64,000 nt of DNA from an uncultured Desulfovibrionaceae bacterium (GCA_944325195.1 CALUZB010000008.1:1-64000), one strand, 5' to 3'; counted from the stretch's first letter, positions 8,167 to 17,697 are shown. The notes: a model not told the origin generated them from the letters alone. Translations and numbers: made by a program.

Positions 8167-9504
8167 TTACTTCCCCCTCAAACCCACGCAAAAATATGTA
8201 AACCCCGCCTTGCGCATAAACTCCGGCGAATAAAGATTGCGCCCGTCAAACACAACCGGCTGTTTCAGCAAGGTCTTGACTCTGGCAAAATCAGGGGTGC
8301 GGAACTGGTTCCACTCCGTGACCACGAGCAGGGCATCAGCTCCGCGCGTTGCTTCATACTGCTCCGACGCAAGCTCAAACAAGCTGTTCTTCTCCAGAAT
8401 CGTTTGCGCCACTTTTCCGGCCACCGGATCAAAAGCCCTGATTTTCATGCCCCGCGCGGTCAGTTCGCTGATGATTTCCAGCGAGGCCGCTTCCCGCATA
8501 TCGTCGGTATTGGCCTTGAACGCCAATCCCCAGAGAGCCAGGGTTTTCCCTTCCACATTGCCGCCGAAGTAAGCGAGAATTTTTTCAGCCATGCTTTTCT
8601 TCTGGCGTGCGTTCACGTCTTCCACCGCTTCCAGCAGTTGAGGCGTTACTCCGGCCTCTTTTGCCGTATGGATCAGCGCCTTGACGTCTTTTGGAAAACA
8701 GGAACCGCCATAACCGACGCCGGGGTAGATGAAATGGTAGCCGATGCGGTGATCGGAGCCGATGCCCACCCGCACTTCACGGATATCCGCTCCCACATTT
8801 TCGCAAATAGCGGCCATTTCGTTAATAAAGGAAATTTTGGCGGCAAGCATACAGTTGGCGGCATATTTGGTCATTTCAGCGCTGCGCACGCCCATGACGA
8901 TTAATTTCTCACGGCTGCGCGCAAACGGCTCATAAAGCACCCGCATCATCTCTGCCGCCTCGTCCGACTCTGTGCCTACCACCACCCGGTCGGGCTTCAT
9001 AAAGTCGAGCACAGCGTCGCCCTCCTTCAGGAATTCCGGGTTGGAAACAACTTCGAACCGGGCCGTTACTTCGCGCCGCTGCAATTGCTCCTGAATGAGG
9101 GATTTCACCAGATCTGCAGTGCCCACAGGCACGGTGGATTTGTTCACCACCAGCACCAGCCGTTCCCCTGACTCCAGATTTTCCCCAATCTGCCCGGCCA
9201 CCTGCCGCACATAGCAAAGATCACAGGAACCATCAGATTTGGCAGGAGTGCCTACAGTTATGAAAATAAAGTCAGCGCCCTGCATTCCAACGGCCAGACT
9301 GGTGGTAAACTCAAGCCGCCCGTCGCGCATCCCCCGTTCCACCAGAGTTGCCAGACCCGGCTCATAAATATGCAGTTCACCCCGGTTCAGGCTATCGATT
9401 ATTTTCGGGTTGACGTCAACACAAACCACATGACTGCCCATTTCAGCAAAACAGGCCGCGCTGACCAGGCCGACATAACCGGTGCCGATAATACAAACTC
9501 GCAT
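8167..9504 (-). CDS. ugd: UDP-glucose 6-dehydrogenase
   Basis: Oxidises UDP-glucose to UDP-glucuronate with two NAD+, supplying uronic-acid sugars for surface polysaccharides. The 445-residue length is typical. The N-terminal Rossmann motif is GTGYVGLVSA (7-16), NPEFLKEGDA lies at 155-164, and the catalytic cysteine is Cys269 in GVGYGGSCFPKD. The C-terminal UDP-binding domain has LWGLAFKANTDDMREA. A related GDP-mannose dehydrogenase is possible, but the sequence fits UDP-glucose enzymes better. The ATG at 9504 has a GAGGGAG site. No glycosyltransferase cluster is adjacent. Confidence 0.93.
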   Translation of the reverse strand: MRVCIIGTGYVGLVSAACFAEMGSHVVCVDVNPKIIDSLNRGELHIYEPGLATLVERGMRDGRLEFTTSLAVGMQGADFIFITVGTPAKSDGSCDLCYVRQVAGQIGENLESGERLVLVVNKSTVPVGTADLVKSLIQEQLQRREVTARFEVVSNPEFLKEGDAVLDFMKPDRVVVGTESDEAAEMMRVLYEPFARSREKLIVMGVRSAEMTKYAANCMLAAKISFINEMAAICENVGADIREVRVGIGSDHRIGYHFIYPGVGYGGSCFPKDVKALIHTAKEAGVTPQLLEAVEDVNARQKKSMAEKILAYFGGNVEGKTLALWGLAFKANTDDMREAASLEIISELTARGMKIRAFDPVAGKVAQTILEKNSLFELASEQYEATRGADALLVVTEWNQFRTPDFARVKTLLKQPVVFDGRNLYSPEFMRKAGFTYFCVGLRGK

Positions 9505-9972
9505 AGGCGCTCCCTCATTAAGTCATTAAGAACGTTTTAAATGAATGCTGATGGTTAGAGCAATTTCCGACTGCTGCGCCAAAACACAACTATCCGGAGC
9601 TCACTTTGCCCCGTTCGCGGGCACCAGCTCTGAAAACTGAATATCTGAAAAAACAGGAAATGTAAAATCACCCACTGAATCGGCATTGAATCTTGCCAAT
9701 CCCCTTCACCAAGTGTACAGAAAACCGGACAAAGCGATATTAAAGAAGCTGTGTAAGCAGATGCCGCTCAGCTCTGTGCGCCCAAGCAACCGGAGCTATT
9801 GCATTTTGCGCTTCCGGCGCTTGCCTATCAGGCGGCTTTGCTGCCCTGCAATCAGCCGACAGAAAGGATTTAAAACCGAATTCTCCAGAGTATTCCACGG
9901 CAAAATATTCTGAGACTGGTCAGGTTGACGCACGGGCTTGAAATTTCCGATTTATAGTTTTAAGGAAAACTG
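9505..9972. other. gap between divergent ugd and acpS, nothing recognised
   Basis: A 468-base region that must hold promoters for ugd (minus) and acpS (plus). I see no gene, hairpin terminator or clear promoter pair in it. Confidence 0.4.
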
Positions 9973-10350
9973 ATGCTTGTGGGAATTGGATTGGATGTGG
10001 TTGAGCTGGAGCGGATCGAACGGATCTGGTTTCTCTACGGCGAAAAATTCGCCAGAAGGATTCTGCATTCACAGGAACTGGCCCTGATGCCGCCGGAAAA
10101 CCCGGTGAACTTTCTGGCCGGACGCTTCGCCGCCAAAGAGGCGGTGTCCAAAGCCCTGGGAACAGGATTCAGCGGCGGCATAGGGTTCAGCGATATTTGC
10201 GTCATCCGCCTGAACAGCGGCCAGCCTCAGGTTGACCTGTTCGGAAAAGCGGCTTGCCGAATGAAACATCTGGGCGCAAGCCGGGTTTTCATCTCCATCA
10301 GCCACAGTCGGCAAACCGCAGCCGCGGTGGCCGTGCTCGAAGCGGAATAA
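9973..10350 (+). CDS. acpS: holo-[acyl-carrier-protein] synthase
   Basis: Transfers 4'-phosphopantetheine from CoA to the serine of acyl carrier protein, which activates fatty acid synthesis. At 125 residues it matches the short AcpS family. GIGLDVVELERIE at the N-terminus carries the metal-binding Asp, NFLAGRFAAKEAVSKALGTG (about 46-65) holds the Glu-Lys active-site pair, and FISISHSRQTAAAVAV closes the fold. The ATG has AAGGAAA upstream. It precedes nnr and tsaE on the same strand, an order seen in Desulfovibrio relatives, although gaps of about 300 bases suggest separate or long transcripts. Confidence 0.95.
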   Translation: MLVGIGLDVVELERIERIWFLYGEKFARRILHSQELALMPPENPVNFLAGRFAAKEAVSKALGTGFSGGIGFSDICVIRLNSGQPQVDLFGKAACRMKHLGASRVFISISHSRQTAAAVAVLEAE

Positions 10351-10646
10351 TCCGCCCGCCGGACCTTGTCAAACCACGGCAAGCAGCATATATTCCGAAT
10401 TTGCAGCATCTGCTGCGGTTCATAGCATTGGACTTTTCAAAGCTAATCGGCTCCGGCGGGTTGTATAGGCAAACCACCGCGCTGCAGTGAGCAGAAAGAC
10501 CGGCTTCCCCGCGAACAAAAGGTGCGTAATGATAAACGGGTATCATTTCAATCTGAACATGCCGTGAAGCCCGCTTCAACTGCAGGTCAGGCGCCGCAAT
10601 CAACCCAATCCTGAATCAATTTACCTGTCTAAGTGAAGGACTTGAA

Positions 10647-12422
10647 ATGAGCAATCAGCCTTTCGCCCCCCTGCCAAGCCCGGAAGAAATGAGTCGTTGG
10701 GACGCCGCCGCGGTTGAAGAAGCAGGAGTTCCAGCCGCACTGTTGATGGAGAACGCCGGGAAAGCGGCCCTGGACGCACTGTTAAAAGAGTTCGGCAATT
10801 TGCACGGCAAAAGAATTCTGATATTCATGGGTAAAGGCAATAATGGTGGCGACGGGTCCGTGCTGGCCCGCCTGGCCCTAAACGCCGGGGCAGAGGTGCT
10901 GGTCTGTCATCTGCACCCTCTGCCTGAAGTGAACCTGGAAGACGTCCGCGCTCCCTATGCCGCACCGTCCGGGATCGGAGCAAATGCACTGCACATTGCG
11001 CTTGCCCGCGCGGCCGGAGTTGAGTTTTTCCAACTGGCCCGGGCTTTTTCCCCTTTCCCTGAACCGTACTGGGAACACCCCGATATTGTGGTGGACGCCC
11101 TGCTCGGCACCGGGCTGAAAGGCGCTTTGCGCGACGAGCACGCGGCCCTGGTCAAACGCATCAACCTGTTCAGAAATCTGCGGCCTGCCAACTGCGCCGG
11201 CGGCTGCTCCTGCAACACGGCTGCATCCGACGCTCAATGGCCCGGTCTGGCCTGGCCTGTATCGGAAACGAGTGACACATCTCCGTCCCGTCCCGCCACG
11301 GAACCGTTTGTTTTGTCCCTGGATATCCCCTCCGGACTGAACGGCGTTTCCGGCAGGCCCCTGCCCTCGGCCGTGGCCGCCCACGCCACCATTACCTTTG
11401 AAGCGCCCAAACCGGGATTGCTGGCCCCTGAGGCCCGCCCCTATTTGGGCAAACTGCTGGTTGCGCCGGTAGGCATTCCCAAAGCGATCAAACAGCGCTA
11501 TCCCGTCGGGCTGGCCCTGCTTATGCCCGATTGCGTAGCCGTTACCCCCAATCCATATACCTTCCAGCATAAAAATATGGCGGGAAAAGTGCTGATTGTG
11601 GGCGGCTCCACCGGCATGGCCGGAGCGCCCTACCTGGCTGCCCTGGGCGCCTTCCGGGCTGGAGCCGGACGGGTGGCTGTGGCCTGTCCAGCCGGATTGG
11701 AAAATCAGATCAGGGCGGCTCTGCCCGACCTGCTCACCATTCCCCTCGGCAACGGCGGGGAATGGACGGCGGAAGCAGCTGCCGAGCTGACCCCTTTACT
11801 GAAAAACTGGAACAGTGTGGTGCTCGGCCCCGGTTTGGGCACGGGAGAGGGAGCAACAGCGGTTGTGAGCGCCTGTCTCAATGCCTCGGAACGGGGCCCG
11901 GTATTGGCCGATGCCGACGCTCTGACCATTATTTCCCAAAACCGCGAGCTGTTCACCGCCCTGACCTGGCGGGATTTGCTCACCCCACACCCCGGTGAGG
12001 CTGCCCGTCTGCTCGGCACAAACACCGCCGCTGTGCTGGCCGACAGAACAGCATCCCTGAACTCGCTGCTCAGACTCACCCGGGCCACGGTGGTGTTTAA
12101 AGGCCCGACTACCTTAATCGGTCAGGCCGGGCGCATGGCTCTGTCGCCGTTCATCGAGCCCAACCTGGCCCTGGCCGGGAGCGGAGACGTGCTGGCCGGC
12201 ATTGGCGGAGCCTTTCTCGCCCTGGGCATTCCGGCTTTTGACGTGGCCTGCGCGGCAGTTTACCTGCACGGCACAGGCGGGCGCCTGTTGCATAAAACCT
12301 TTCCGTTCAGAGGGAACCTGCCGTCAGAAATTGCGGAAATAATCCCGGAAGCAAGAGTTGCCCTCTCCCGAGTAGCTGCGGACTGGGTGCCGGATTTATC
12401 TGAAAGCCCTGATGTCTTTTAG
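10647..12422 (+). CDS. nnr: bifunctional NAD(P)H-hydrate epimerase / dehydratase
   Basis: Repairs damaged NADHX and NADPHX. The N-terminal YjeF-type epimerase (about 1-285) interconverts the R and S hydrates, and the C-terminal kinase-like part (about 300-591) dehydrates the S form with ADP. Seen motifs are GKGNNGGDG (62-70), VVDALLGTGLKG (148-159) and SLDIPSGLNG (about 224) in the first part, and GGSTGMAGA, TPHPGEAARLLG and LAGSGDVLAGIGGA in the second. Residues about 178-220 form an extra Cys- and Pro-containing insertion just before SLDIPSGL that the family usually lacks. The ATG at 10647 has a weak AAGGAC site. Confidence 0.93.
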   Translation: MSNQPFAPLPSPEEMSRWDAAAVEEAGVPAALLMENAGKAALDALLKEFGNLHGKRILIFMGKGNNGGDGSVLARLALNAGAEVLVCHLHPLPEVNLEDVRAPYAAPSGIGANALHIALARAAGVEFFQLARAFSPFPEPYWEHPDIVVDALLGTGLKGALRDEHAALVKRINLFRNLRPANCAGGCSCNTAASDAQWPGLAWPVSETSDTSPSRPATEPFVLSLDIPSGLNGVSGRPLPSAVAAHATITFEAPKPGLLAPEARPYLGKLLVAPVGIPKAIKQRYPVGLALLMPDCVAVTPNPYTFQHKNMAGKVLIVGGSTGMAGAPYLAALGAFRAGAGRVAVACPAGLENQIRAALPDLLTIPLGNGGEWTAEAAAELTPLLKNWNSVVLGPGLGTGEGATAVVSACLNASERGPVLADADALTIISQNRELFTALTWRDLLTPHPGEAARLLGTNTAAVLADRTASLNSLLRLTRATVVFKGPTTLIGQAGRMALSPFIEPNLALAGSGDVLAGIGGAFLALGIPAFDVACAAVYLHGTGGRLLHKTFPFRGNLPSEIAEIIPEARVALSRVAADWVPDLSESPDVF

Positions 12423-12700
12423 AGTATTTCAACCCGCTTAAGAGCTCTGAATGACGCGGGAGGGGATATTCCACAGAATAATGAACCGGAGTTATGGTTG
12501 TCAGTGAAACAGACTGCCGCCCCACTTTGCTCATGGCAGGATAGCCGTGCTGCCCGTGCGCCGGACGCACCGGACAATTCCGGTCGCGCCGCACCTGAAA
12601 ACAAGGGGAAATACCCTGTTTCTGTTGCAATTGACAATCACGCACATTTTTGAAGATAAACTTTCCAATTGGAGCTATTCTATATTGTAAGGATTACATT
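12423..12700. other. nnr-tsaE spacer, no gene
   Basis: A spacer of 278 bases. A weak hairpin around AACAAGGG and CCCTGTT (12598-12618) is followed by a few T residues and may be a poor terminator. Confidence 0.3.
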
Positions 12701-13225
12701 ATGTCTGTTCGCGCCCTCAAGCTGTTTACACTTGCGGATACGGCCGCTCTGGCCGCTGAACTTGCCCCGCAACTCGACAATCAGATTGTTTTTCTGATGG
12801 GCACTCTCGGATCCGGCAAAACCACCTTTGTGCGTCACCTGGTTTCCCGACTTCCCGGCGGGGAAAATGCGGAAATTGCATCGCCAAGCTTTACTTTATG
12901 CAATATTTATCCTACTACTCCCAAGGTTATGCACTACGATTTGTATCGGCTGCCGCCCGGCGGTTACGATGACGGCCTGGAGGAAGCCATTGATGCGATT
13001 GAAAATCCGGAGGCGGGACGCGAACCGGCCTGCCTGCTCATTGAGTGGGCGGAAAATATGCCGGAGATTCTCATTCCGGAAAACAGGCTGGAAATATACT
13101 GGCATGTGCAGCCGGGCAACAGCTCCGACGCAACCGGGCAGGAAAGCCCGCGCGAAGTGGTGCTGAAAGGGGTTGGGCCGGCGGCAAGTCTGCCCATACT
13201 CCAGGCCAGGCAACCAGGCATCTGA
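12701..13225 (+). CDS. tsaE: tRNA threonylcarbamoyladenosine biosynthesis ATPase TsaE
   Basis: P-loop ATPase that works with TsaB and TsaD to make the t6A37 modification of ANN-decoding tRNAs. The 174-residue frame has GTLGSGKTTFVR (Walker A, about 32-43), the SPSFTLCNIY switch segment, HYDLYRL, and LLIEWAEN, all typical. The C-terminal 40 residues are longer and less conserved. I chose ATG 12701 because TAAGGA lies seven bases before it; an in-frame ATG at 12650 adds 17 residues without a ribosome site. Confidence 0.92.
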   Translation: MSVRALKLFTLADTAALAAELAPQLDNQIVFLMGTLGSGKTTFVRHLVSRLPGGENAEIASPSFTLCNIYPTTPKVMHYDLYRLPPGGYDDGLEEAIDAIENPEAGREPACLLIEWAENMPEILIPENRLEIYWHVQPGNSSDATGQESPREVVLKGVGPAASLPILQARQPGI

Positions 13226-13347
13226 ACTTCTCATCATAAATTCAGATAAATCTGCTCCGGAAGCCTCAACCCCCGTTATCAGCGGCCTCCGGTTTAATTG
13301 TGCATTCCCCTGGTTATGAATATTTAACAGGCTAAAGGAAGGACGAT

Positions 13348-14580
13348 ATGCGTATTCTGGTTCAAAAATTCGGCGGCACCTCCGTGGCCGGACTGGATAG
13401 AATGCAGATGGTCATGGGCAAAGTGAGAAACGCTTTAAACCGGGGCTATAAGGTCATTGTAGTGTTGTCGGCCATGGCGGGAGAAACCAACCGCCTGCTG
13501 GAAATGGCCTCAAAATGGTCAGACAGTCCCAACCGTGCCGAGTTGGACAGCCTGGTAGTTACCGGCGAACAGGTATCCATCTCTCTATTCTCCATGCTGC
13601 TCAACGACAACGGCATCAAGGCCCGCTCGTTGCTTGCCTATCAGATTCCCATCACCACCAACGACGACTACGGCAACGCCCGCATTCTCCACATCAACGG
13701 AGACAGGTTACGCGTACTGCTGGCGGAATATGACGTGTTGGTAGTTGCCGGGTTCCAGGGGCAGACTGAGGACGGGCGCATCACCACTTTGGGCAGAGGC
13801 GGCTCAGATACATCGGCGGTGGCGCTGGCCGCGGCGCTGCGGCCTGACGCGGAATGCGAAATTTACACCGACGTGGACGGGGTATATACCACCGACCCTA
13901 ATCTGTACGGCAAAGCCCGCAAACTGCCGAAAGTCGCTTACGAGGAAATGCTGGAAATGGCCAGCATGGGCGCTAAGGTGCTCCAGATCCGTTCAGTTGA
14001 ATTTGCAAAGAAGTATAATGTTCCGGTGCATGTCCGCTCTACTTTTTCGGATGACCCGGGCACGCTGGTTACTCAGGAGGACAGCAGTATGGAAAGCGTA
14101 CTTGTATCAGGCATCGCCTACGATAAAGATCAGGCCCGCATCACCTTGCGCAAGGTGTTCGACAGGCCTGGAATAGCGGCGGCTCTGTTCGGACCGCTGG
14201 CCGACGCCGGAGTGGTGGTGGATATGATTATCCAGAACACCAGCCGGGAAGGTCACACCGATATCACCTTCACCATTCCCCAAAAGGATCTTAAAGAAAC
14301 CATCAAATTAATGGAACAGATTCAGGGCGAGCTGGGAGCAACCGAAATAGCTTACGACTCCGATGTGGTGAAGGTTTCCGTAATCGGGGTAGGTATGCGC
14401 AACCATGCGGGCGTAGCTTCCAAGGCCTTTGCAGCCCTGAAAAATGAGGGGATTAATATCCTGATGATTTCCACCTCTGAAATCAAAATCACCTGTCTGC
14501 TTGAAGAAAAATACGGCGAACTGGCTGTTCGCGTTCTGCACGACGCGTTCAGGCTTGATACACACGACTATGAGGGCTGA
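13348..14580 (+). CDS. lysC: aspartate kinase
   Basis: First step of lysine, threonine and methionine synthesis: phosphorylates aspartate with ATP. The 410 residues are the monofunctional class length. The N-terminal kinase fold has VQKFGGTSVAG (4-14), VVVLSAMAGETN and the TLGRGGSDTSAVALA nucleotide-site block (about 149-163). Two ACT domains follow (about 265-410), the usual seat of feedback inhibition by lysine or threonine. The ATG follows an AAGGAAGG site. A perfect palindrome starts ten bases past the stop and an intrinsic terminator follows, so the unit ends here before cimA. Confidence 0.96.
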   Translation: MRILVQKFGGTSVAGLDRMQMVMGKVRNALNRGYKVIVVLSAMAGETNRLLEMASKWSDSPNRAELDSLVVTGEQVSISLFSMLLNDNGIKARSLLAYQIPITTNDDYGNARILHINGDRLRVLLAEYDVLVVAGFQGQTEDGRITTLGRGGSDTSAVALAAALRPDAECEIYTDVDGVYTTDPNLYGKARKLPKVAYEEMLEMASMGAKVLQIRSVEFAKKYNVPVHVRSTFSDDPGTLVTQEDSSMESVLVSGIAYDKDQARITLRKVFDRPGIAAALFGPLADAGVVVDMIIQNTSREGHTDITFTIPQKDLKETIKLMEQIQGELGATEIAYDSDVVKVSVIGVGMRNHAGVASKAFAALKNEGINILMISTSEIKITCLLEEKYGELAVRVLHDAFRLDTHDYEG

Positions 14581-14589
14581 TGCCCTGCT

Positions 14590-14617
14590 CCGCCGGCCCG
14601 GCGCGCCGGGCCGGCGG
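14590..14617. repeat. perfect 28-bp GC palindrome after lysC
   Basis: All 28 bases are G or C and read identically on both strands (14-bp arms, centre GCGCGC). It starts ten bases past the lysC stop. The next bases (GGCATTTGCAGC) have only a short T run, so it may protect the transcript end or stop transcription weakly. Confidence 0.9.
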
Positions 14618-14695
14618 GCATTTGCAGCGCTTTACCCATACTCGAAAGCGGGCGCCCTTGAGGCCATACAGGATACAGCCGCTTTCCCGCCGGTA

Positions 14696-14723
14696 CCGGC
14701 CGCCTTTCCCGGCCGGGCTTTTT
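14696..14723 (+). terminator. intrinsic terminator between lysC and cimA
   Basis: A 7-bp GC stem (CCGGCCG and CGGCCGG with a CCTTTCC loop; 14696-14716) followed by GCTTTTT. It separates lysC from cimA, which starts about 200 bases later, and implies that cimA has its own promoter. Confidence 0.75.
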
Positions 14724-14929
14724 GTAAACAGGCGCGAAGCCTGGAAATCCCGGTGGAATGAAATGAGAAAACGTTGGGAATTGAAAACAGCCTGGAAGGT
14801 CAGGCCCGGAAACTGAGCCTAGACCCAACCAACCCCAGTCGGACCGGGTGCAGAGTCATCACTTGTCGGTTTGATTACAGCTTTATTGACGTGTATTGCG
14901 TCATCACCTAAGAAATTGAAATTACTGCC

Positions 14930-16558
14930 ATGTCGAAAATCACCATTTACGACACTACCCTGAGAGACGGCTCGCAAAGCGAGGAAATCACCTTCAGCGT
15001 TGAGGATAAAATCAAAATCGCCCTCAAGCTCGATGAGTTCGGCATTCCGTTTGTGGAAGGCGGCTGGCCCGGCTCCAACCCGGTTGATGACGCCTTTTTC
15101 CGGGAAATCCGTGCCTATAAGCTGAAACGAGCCACGATTACTGCCTTCGGCAGTACTCATCACCCCGGCCAGACCGCTGAGAATGATCGGAACCTGAATG
15201 CCCTGCTGGAAGCGGGGGTGAGCTGCGTCACCATCTTCGGCAAAGCCTGGGACGAGCATGTACGCGAAGCCCTGAAAGTGAGCAATGAACAGAATCTGAA
15301 TATGGTGTCCGACTCTGTGGCTTTCCTTAGATCACAGGGCTTGCGGGTGTTTTTTGACGCTGAACACTTTTTCGACGGCTATGCCACTAATCCTGAATAC
15401 GCTGTGGCCGTACTGGCGGCCGCCCATCAGGCCGGGGCAAACACTTTGGTGCTGTGCGACACCAACGGCGGAGCCATGAGCAGCGATATTTATCAGATTA
15501 CCCGGGAAATGGTGAAAAGATTTCCCGATGTCGCTATTGGGGTGCATGCCCATAACGATTGCGACCTGGCTGTGGCTAACTCAATTGCCGCGGTTGAGGC
15601 CGGCGCCACCCATGTTCAGGGCACGATCAACGGCATTGGAGAGCGTTGCGGCAATGCTAACCTGATTTCCATTATCCCGATACTGGAGCTGAAAGAAGCG
15701 GGAAGCTCCCCGGCCATTCCTAAGGAAAACCTGTCCCAACTCACCGGAGTGGCCGCATATGTGGCGGAAATAGCCAATCTGCCCCTGTTCTCCCGTCAGC
15801 CGTTTGTGGGACGTTCCGCCTTTGCCCATAAAGGCGGCATTCACGTTTCGGCGGTCAGCCGCAAATCTTCATTATATGAGCATATCAATCCGGAGCTGGT
15901 TGGAAACAAGCAAAGGATATTGATGACTGCTCTGGCCGGACGCAGCAATATTATTGCCATGGCCAGACGTTATGGCTTTCATCTGGACAAAGATGAGCCG
16001 GTGGTGCGCGGCCTGTTCAATGACCTTAAAGAAAAAACAGCTATGGGTTATGATTATGCTGCGGCGGAAGCCTCGGTTGAGCTGTTGCTTTTAAAAAAAC
16101 TGGGGCGGCGCGGGGTGCGCGACTTTTTCAAGCTGATCAATTTACGGGTGCTGGAAACCAAAGATGACAAAGAAATTCTGTCTGAAGCGACAATCACCCT
16201 GCAAGTGGAAGGAATGCTTGAGCACACCGCCGCCTATGGACAAGGCCCGGTAAACGCGCTGGACAGCGCCCTGCGCAAGGCCCTGAGCACCTTTTATCCC
16301 AAGCTGAACGAAATGCGCCTGCTTGACTTTAAAGTGCGGGTACTGAACAGCAACGAACATCAGGGCGGCACAGCTTCAGTGGTACGGGTATTGATTGAGT
16401 CAGGCGACTGTAACGGCCGCTGGGTTACTGTGGGAGTTTCACATGATATAATTGAAGCCAGTTGGCAGGCCCTGGCCGATTCATTCACCTATAAGCTTTA
16501 CCGCGATGAATACTCTCACCGCGCAGCGCTGCAGGAAGACAACCTGGCGGAAGCCTGA
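14930..16558 (+). CDS. cimA: citramalate synthase
   Basis: Condenses pyruvate and acetyl-CoA to (R)-citramalate, the threonine-independent entry to isoleucine. It belongs to the isopropylmalate/homocitrate synthase family. At 542 residues it is the long CimA subtype found in sulfate reducers. Motifs are YDTTLRDGSQSEEI (6-19) with the metal-site Arg-Asp, GANTLVLCDTNGGAM, VGVHAHNDCDLAVANS (metal-binding HxH), and GTINGIGERCGNANL. The C-terminal LeuA dimer/regulatory domain covers about 385-530. The call of citramalate rather than isopropylmalate synthase rests on length and subfamily-like motifs. The ribosome site before ATG 14930 is weak (AAGAAA). Confidence 0.92.
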   Translation: MSKITIYDTTLRDGSQSEEITFSVEDKIKIALKLDEFGIPFVEGGWPGSNPVDDAFFREIRAYKLKRATITAFGSTHHPGQTAENDRNLNALLEAGVSCVTIFGKAWDEHVREALKVSNEQNLNMVSDSVAFLRSQGLRVFFDAEHFFDGYATNPEYAVAVLAAAHQAGANTLVLCDTNGGAMSSDIYQITREMVKRFPDVAIGVHAHNDCDLAVANSIAAVEAGATHVQGTINGIGERCGNANLISIIPILELKEAGSSPAIPKENLSQLTGVAAYVAEIANLPLFSRQPFVGRSAFAHKGGIHVSAVSRKSSLYEHINPELVGNKQRILMTALAGRSNIIAMARRYGFHLDKDEPVVRGLFNDLKEKTAMGYDYAAAEASVELLLLKKLGRRGVRDFFKLINLRVLETKDDKEILSEATITLQVEGMLEHTAAYGQGPVNALDSALRKALSTFYPKLNEMRLLDFKVRVLNSNEHQGGTASVVRVLIESGDCNGRWVTVGVSHDIIEASWQALADSFTYKLYRDEYSHRAALQEDNLAEA

Positions 16559-16698
16559 GACAGCTTAATTTGTCAAACCACTCTGCCGGACACAAAGAGC
16601 GGCTTGCCCCCTGCCCGGCCGAAATTGTGTAACAACAGGGCGGCGCCTGTCCGGTACGACAAGATAAAAGGCTTTCATTCAAACGTCCGGGCGGCAGT

Positions 16699-16764
16699 CC
16701 ATATGACCTCCTGTCATATGGGACGGTCTGGGGCTTGGAAACAACCCATATACAGAAAAGCCCC
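16699..16764. repeat. two adjacent hairpins in the cimA 3' gap
   Basis: The first is a perfect 9-bp stem CCATATGAC / GTCATATGG (16699-16707 and 16713-16721) with a five-base loop that reads AGGAG on the minus strand. The second is GGGGCTT / AAGCCCC (16730-16736 and 16758-16764) with a 21-base loop. Neither has a T run. Confidence 0.7.
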
Positions 16765-17158
16765 GTACAAGTACCCGTTCCGGCCCACGCCGTGATTATT
16801 TGCTTTTGAGTTTGAGCCCAGAGGCTCATTAAGGCTGTTTAAGCTCCGGAAGGTCGGAAGCTCCCTTTAGGCAGGTCAGGCGTTTTCCATTTGCCGGACC
16901 GGGGAAACCCGACAAAATTCTTCAGGTTTGAGAATTCACCAGTAAGCTGAACGGCAGGCCGTTATGAACCCGGTTCCCTACCGCCCGGTCTTGTTGGCTG
17001 AGCCGTCTGCATACAGCTCGCAAGCCGCCGTACCGGCAACAGCCGTTTGCGCCCTTCCGGGGCACGGGCGCCTGTCCGGGGAAAAGCTGCTCGTTAATGT
17101 GCGGGACATCCGCAACAACTGCCTGAAGCACCGAAATTTAACGCCCTTTCAGGCGGAT

Positions 17159-17174
17159 ATGTTCAATCCACAGT
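17159..17174 (-). repeat. dispersed motif copy 1 (ACTGTGGATTGAACAT)
   Basis: Reads ACTGTGGATTGAACAT on the minus strand, identical to the plus-strand copy at 17962-17977 and sharing 13 bases with copies at 48588 and 59718. Confidence 0.7.
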
Positions 17175-17217
17175 AAAAGCGACAGCAGATGCCGGCTCTG
17201 TAACTTCTCAATAGAAA

Positions 17218-17640
17218 CTAGTATTGTTTGATATACTCGTCCAAACTTTCAGCATTACAGTTTCTGCTTACCCAGAAGGCAGCAGCCCACACCATCAGCG
17301 CTGCGGCCTGGGTATCGTCCAGGCGACGCAACTTTGCTTCCAGGCTGGCCTTACTGGCCCCGTGCTTGTTGTGAACAGCGGCTACATCACATGAATCCAT
17401 TACTCTAAGAATAAGGTAAGAAAGGCGGGTGTTTTCCGGCAACAACCGGAAATCTTTGTGCGCTTCCACAATAGTTTTGAGTTCAGGTTGCGAAAATATT
17501 TCTTTCACCGTATGCACGGCCCGAAAAAAAGTATCTACCGCCCAAGGCAGAATAAATTCAGCACCAGCGCTTTTGGTGCGGAAATAGTCTTTCAACCATT
17601 TTTCCTGATCGGCGGAAATCCTCGCGGCAACCTGCGGCAT
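17218..17640 (-). CDS. orphan protein of about 140 aa
   Basis: The frame starting at ATG 17640 has an AGGAG site upstream and a sigma-70-like promoter at 17698-17726. The product is soluble and mostly helical (140 residues). Its start MPQVAARISADQEKWLKDYF looks like a short ribbon-helix-helix-type N-terminus, followed by conserved-looking blocks AGAEFILPWAVDTFFRAV and DDTQAAALMVWAAAFWVSRN. Similar short proteins are carried singly in Desulfovibrio relatives (recollection, not search). An earlier in-frame start would add 15 residues but has no ribosome site. The region upstream is AT-rich, unlike most of the window, which hints at acquired DNA. DNA binding is a guess. Confidence 0.75.
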   Translation of the reverse strand: MPQVAARISADQEKWLKDYFRTKSAGAEFILPWAVDTFFRAVHTVKEIFSQPELKTIVEAHKDFRLLPENTRLSYLILRVMDSCDVAAVHNKHGASKASLEAKLRRLDDTQAAALMVWAAAFWVSRNCNAESLDEYIKQY

Positions 17641-17697
17641 ACAACTCTCCTGAAGCAGGTGTAGACCAAGGCAACACCCACTCAAATCTCTTTATAA

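Larger units (their letters stand above)
16559..17217. other. long gap after cimA with hairpins, no gene
   Basis: No supported gene. It holds the hairpins at 16699-16764 and one copy of the dispersed motif at 17159-17174. Neighbours on both sides are read toward this gap (convergent). Confidence 0.4.
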
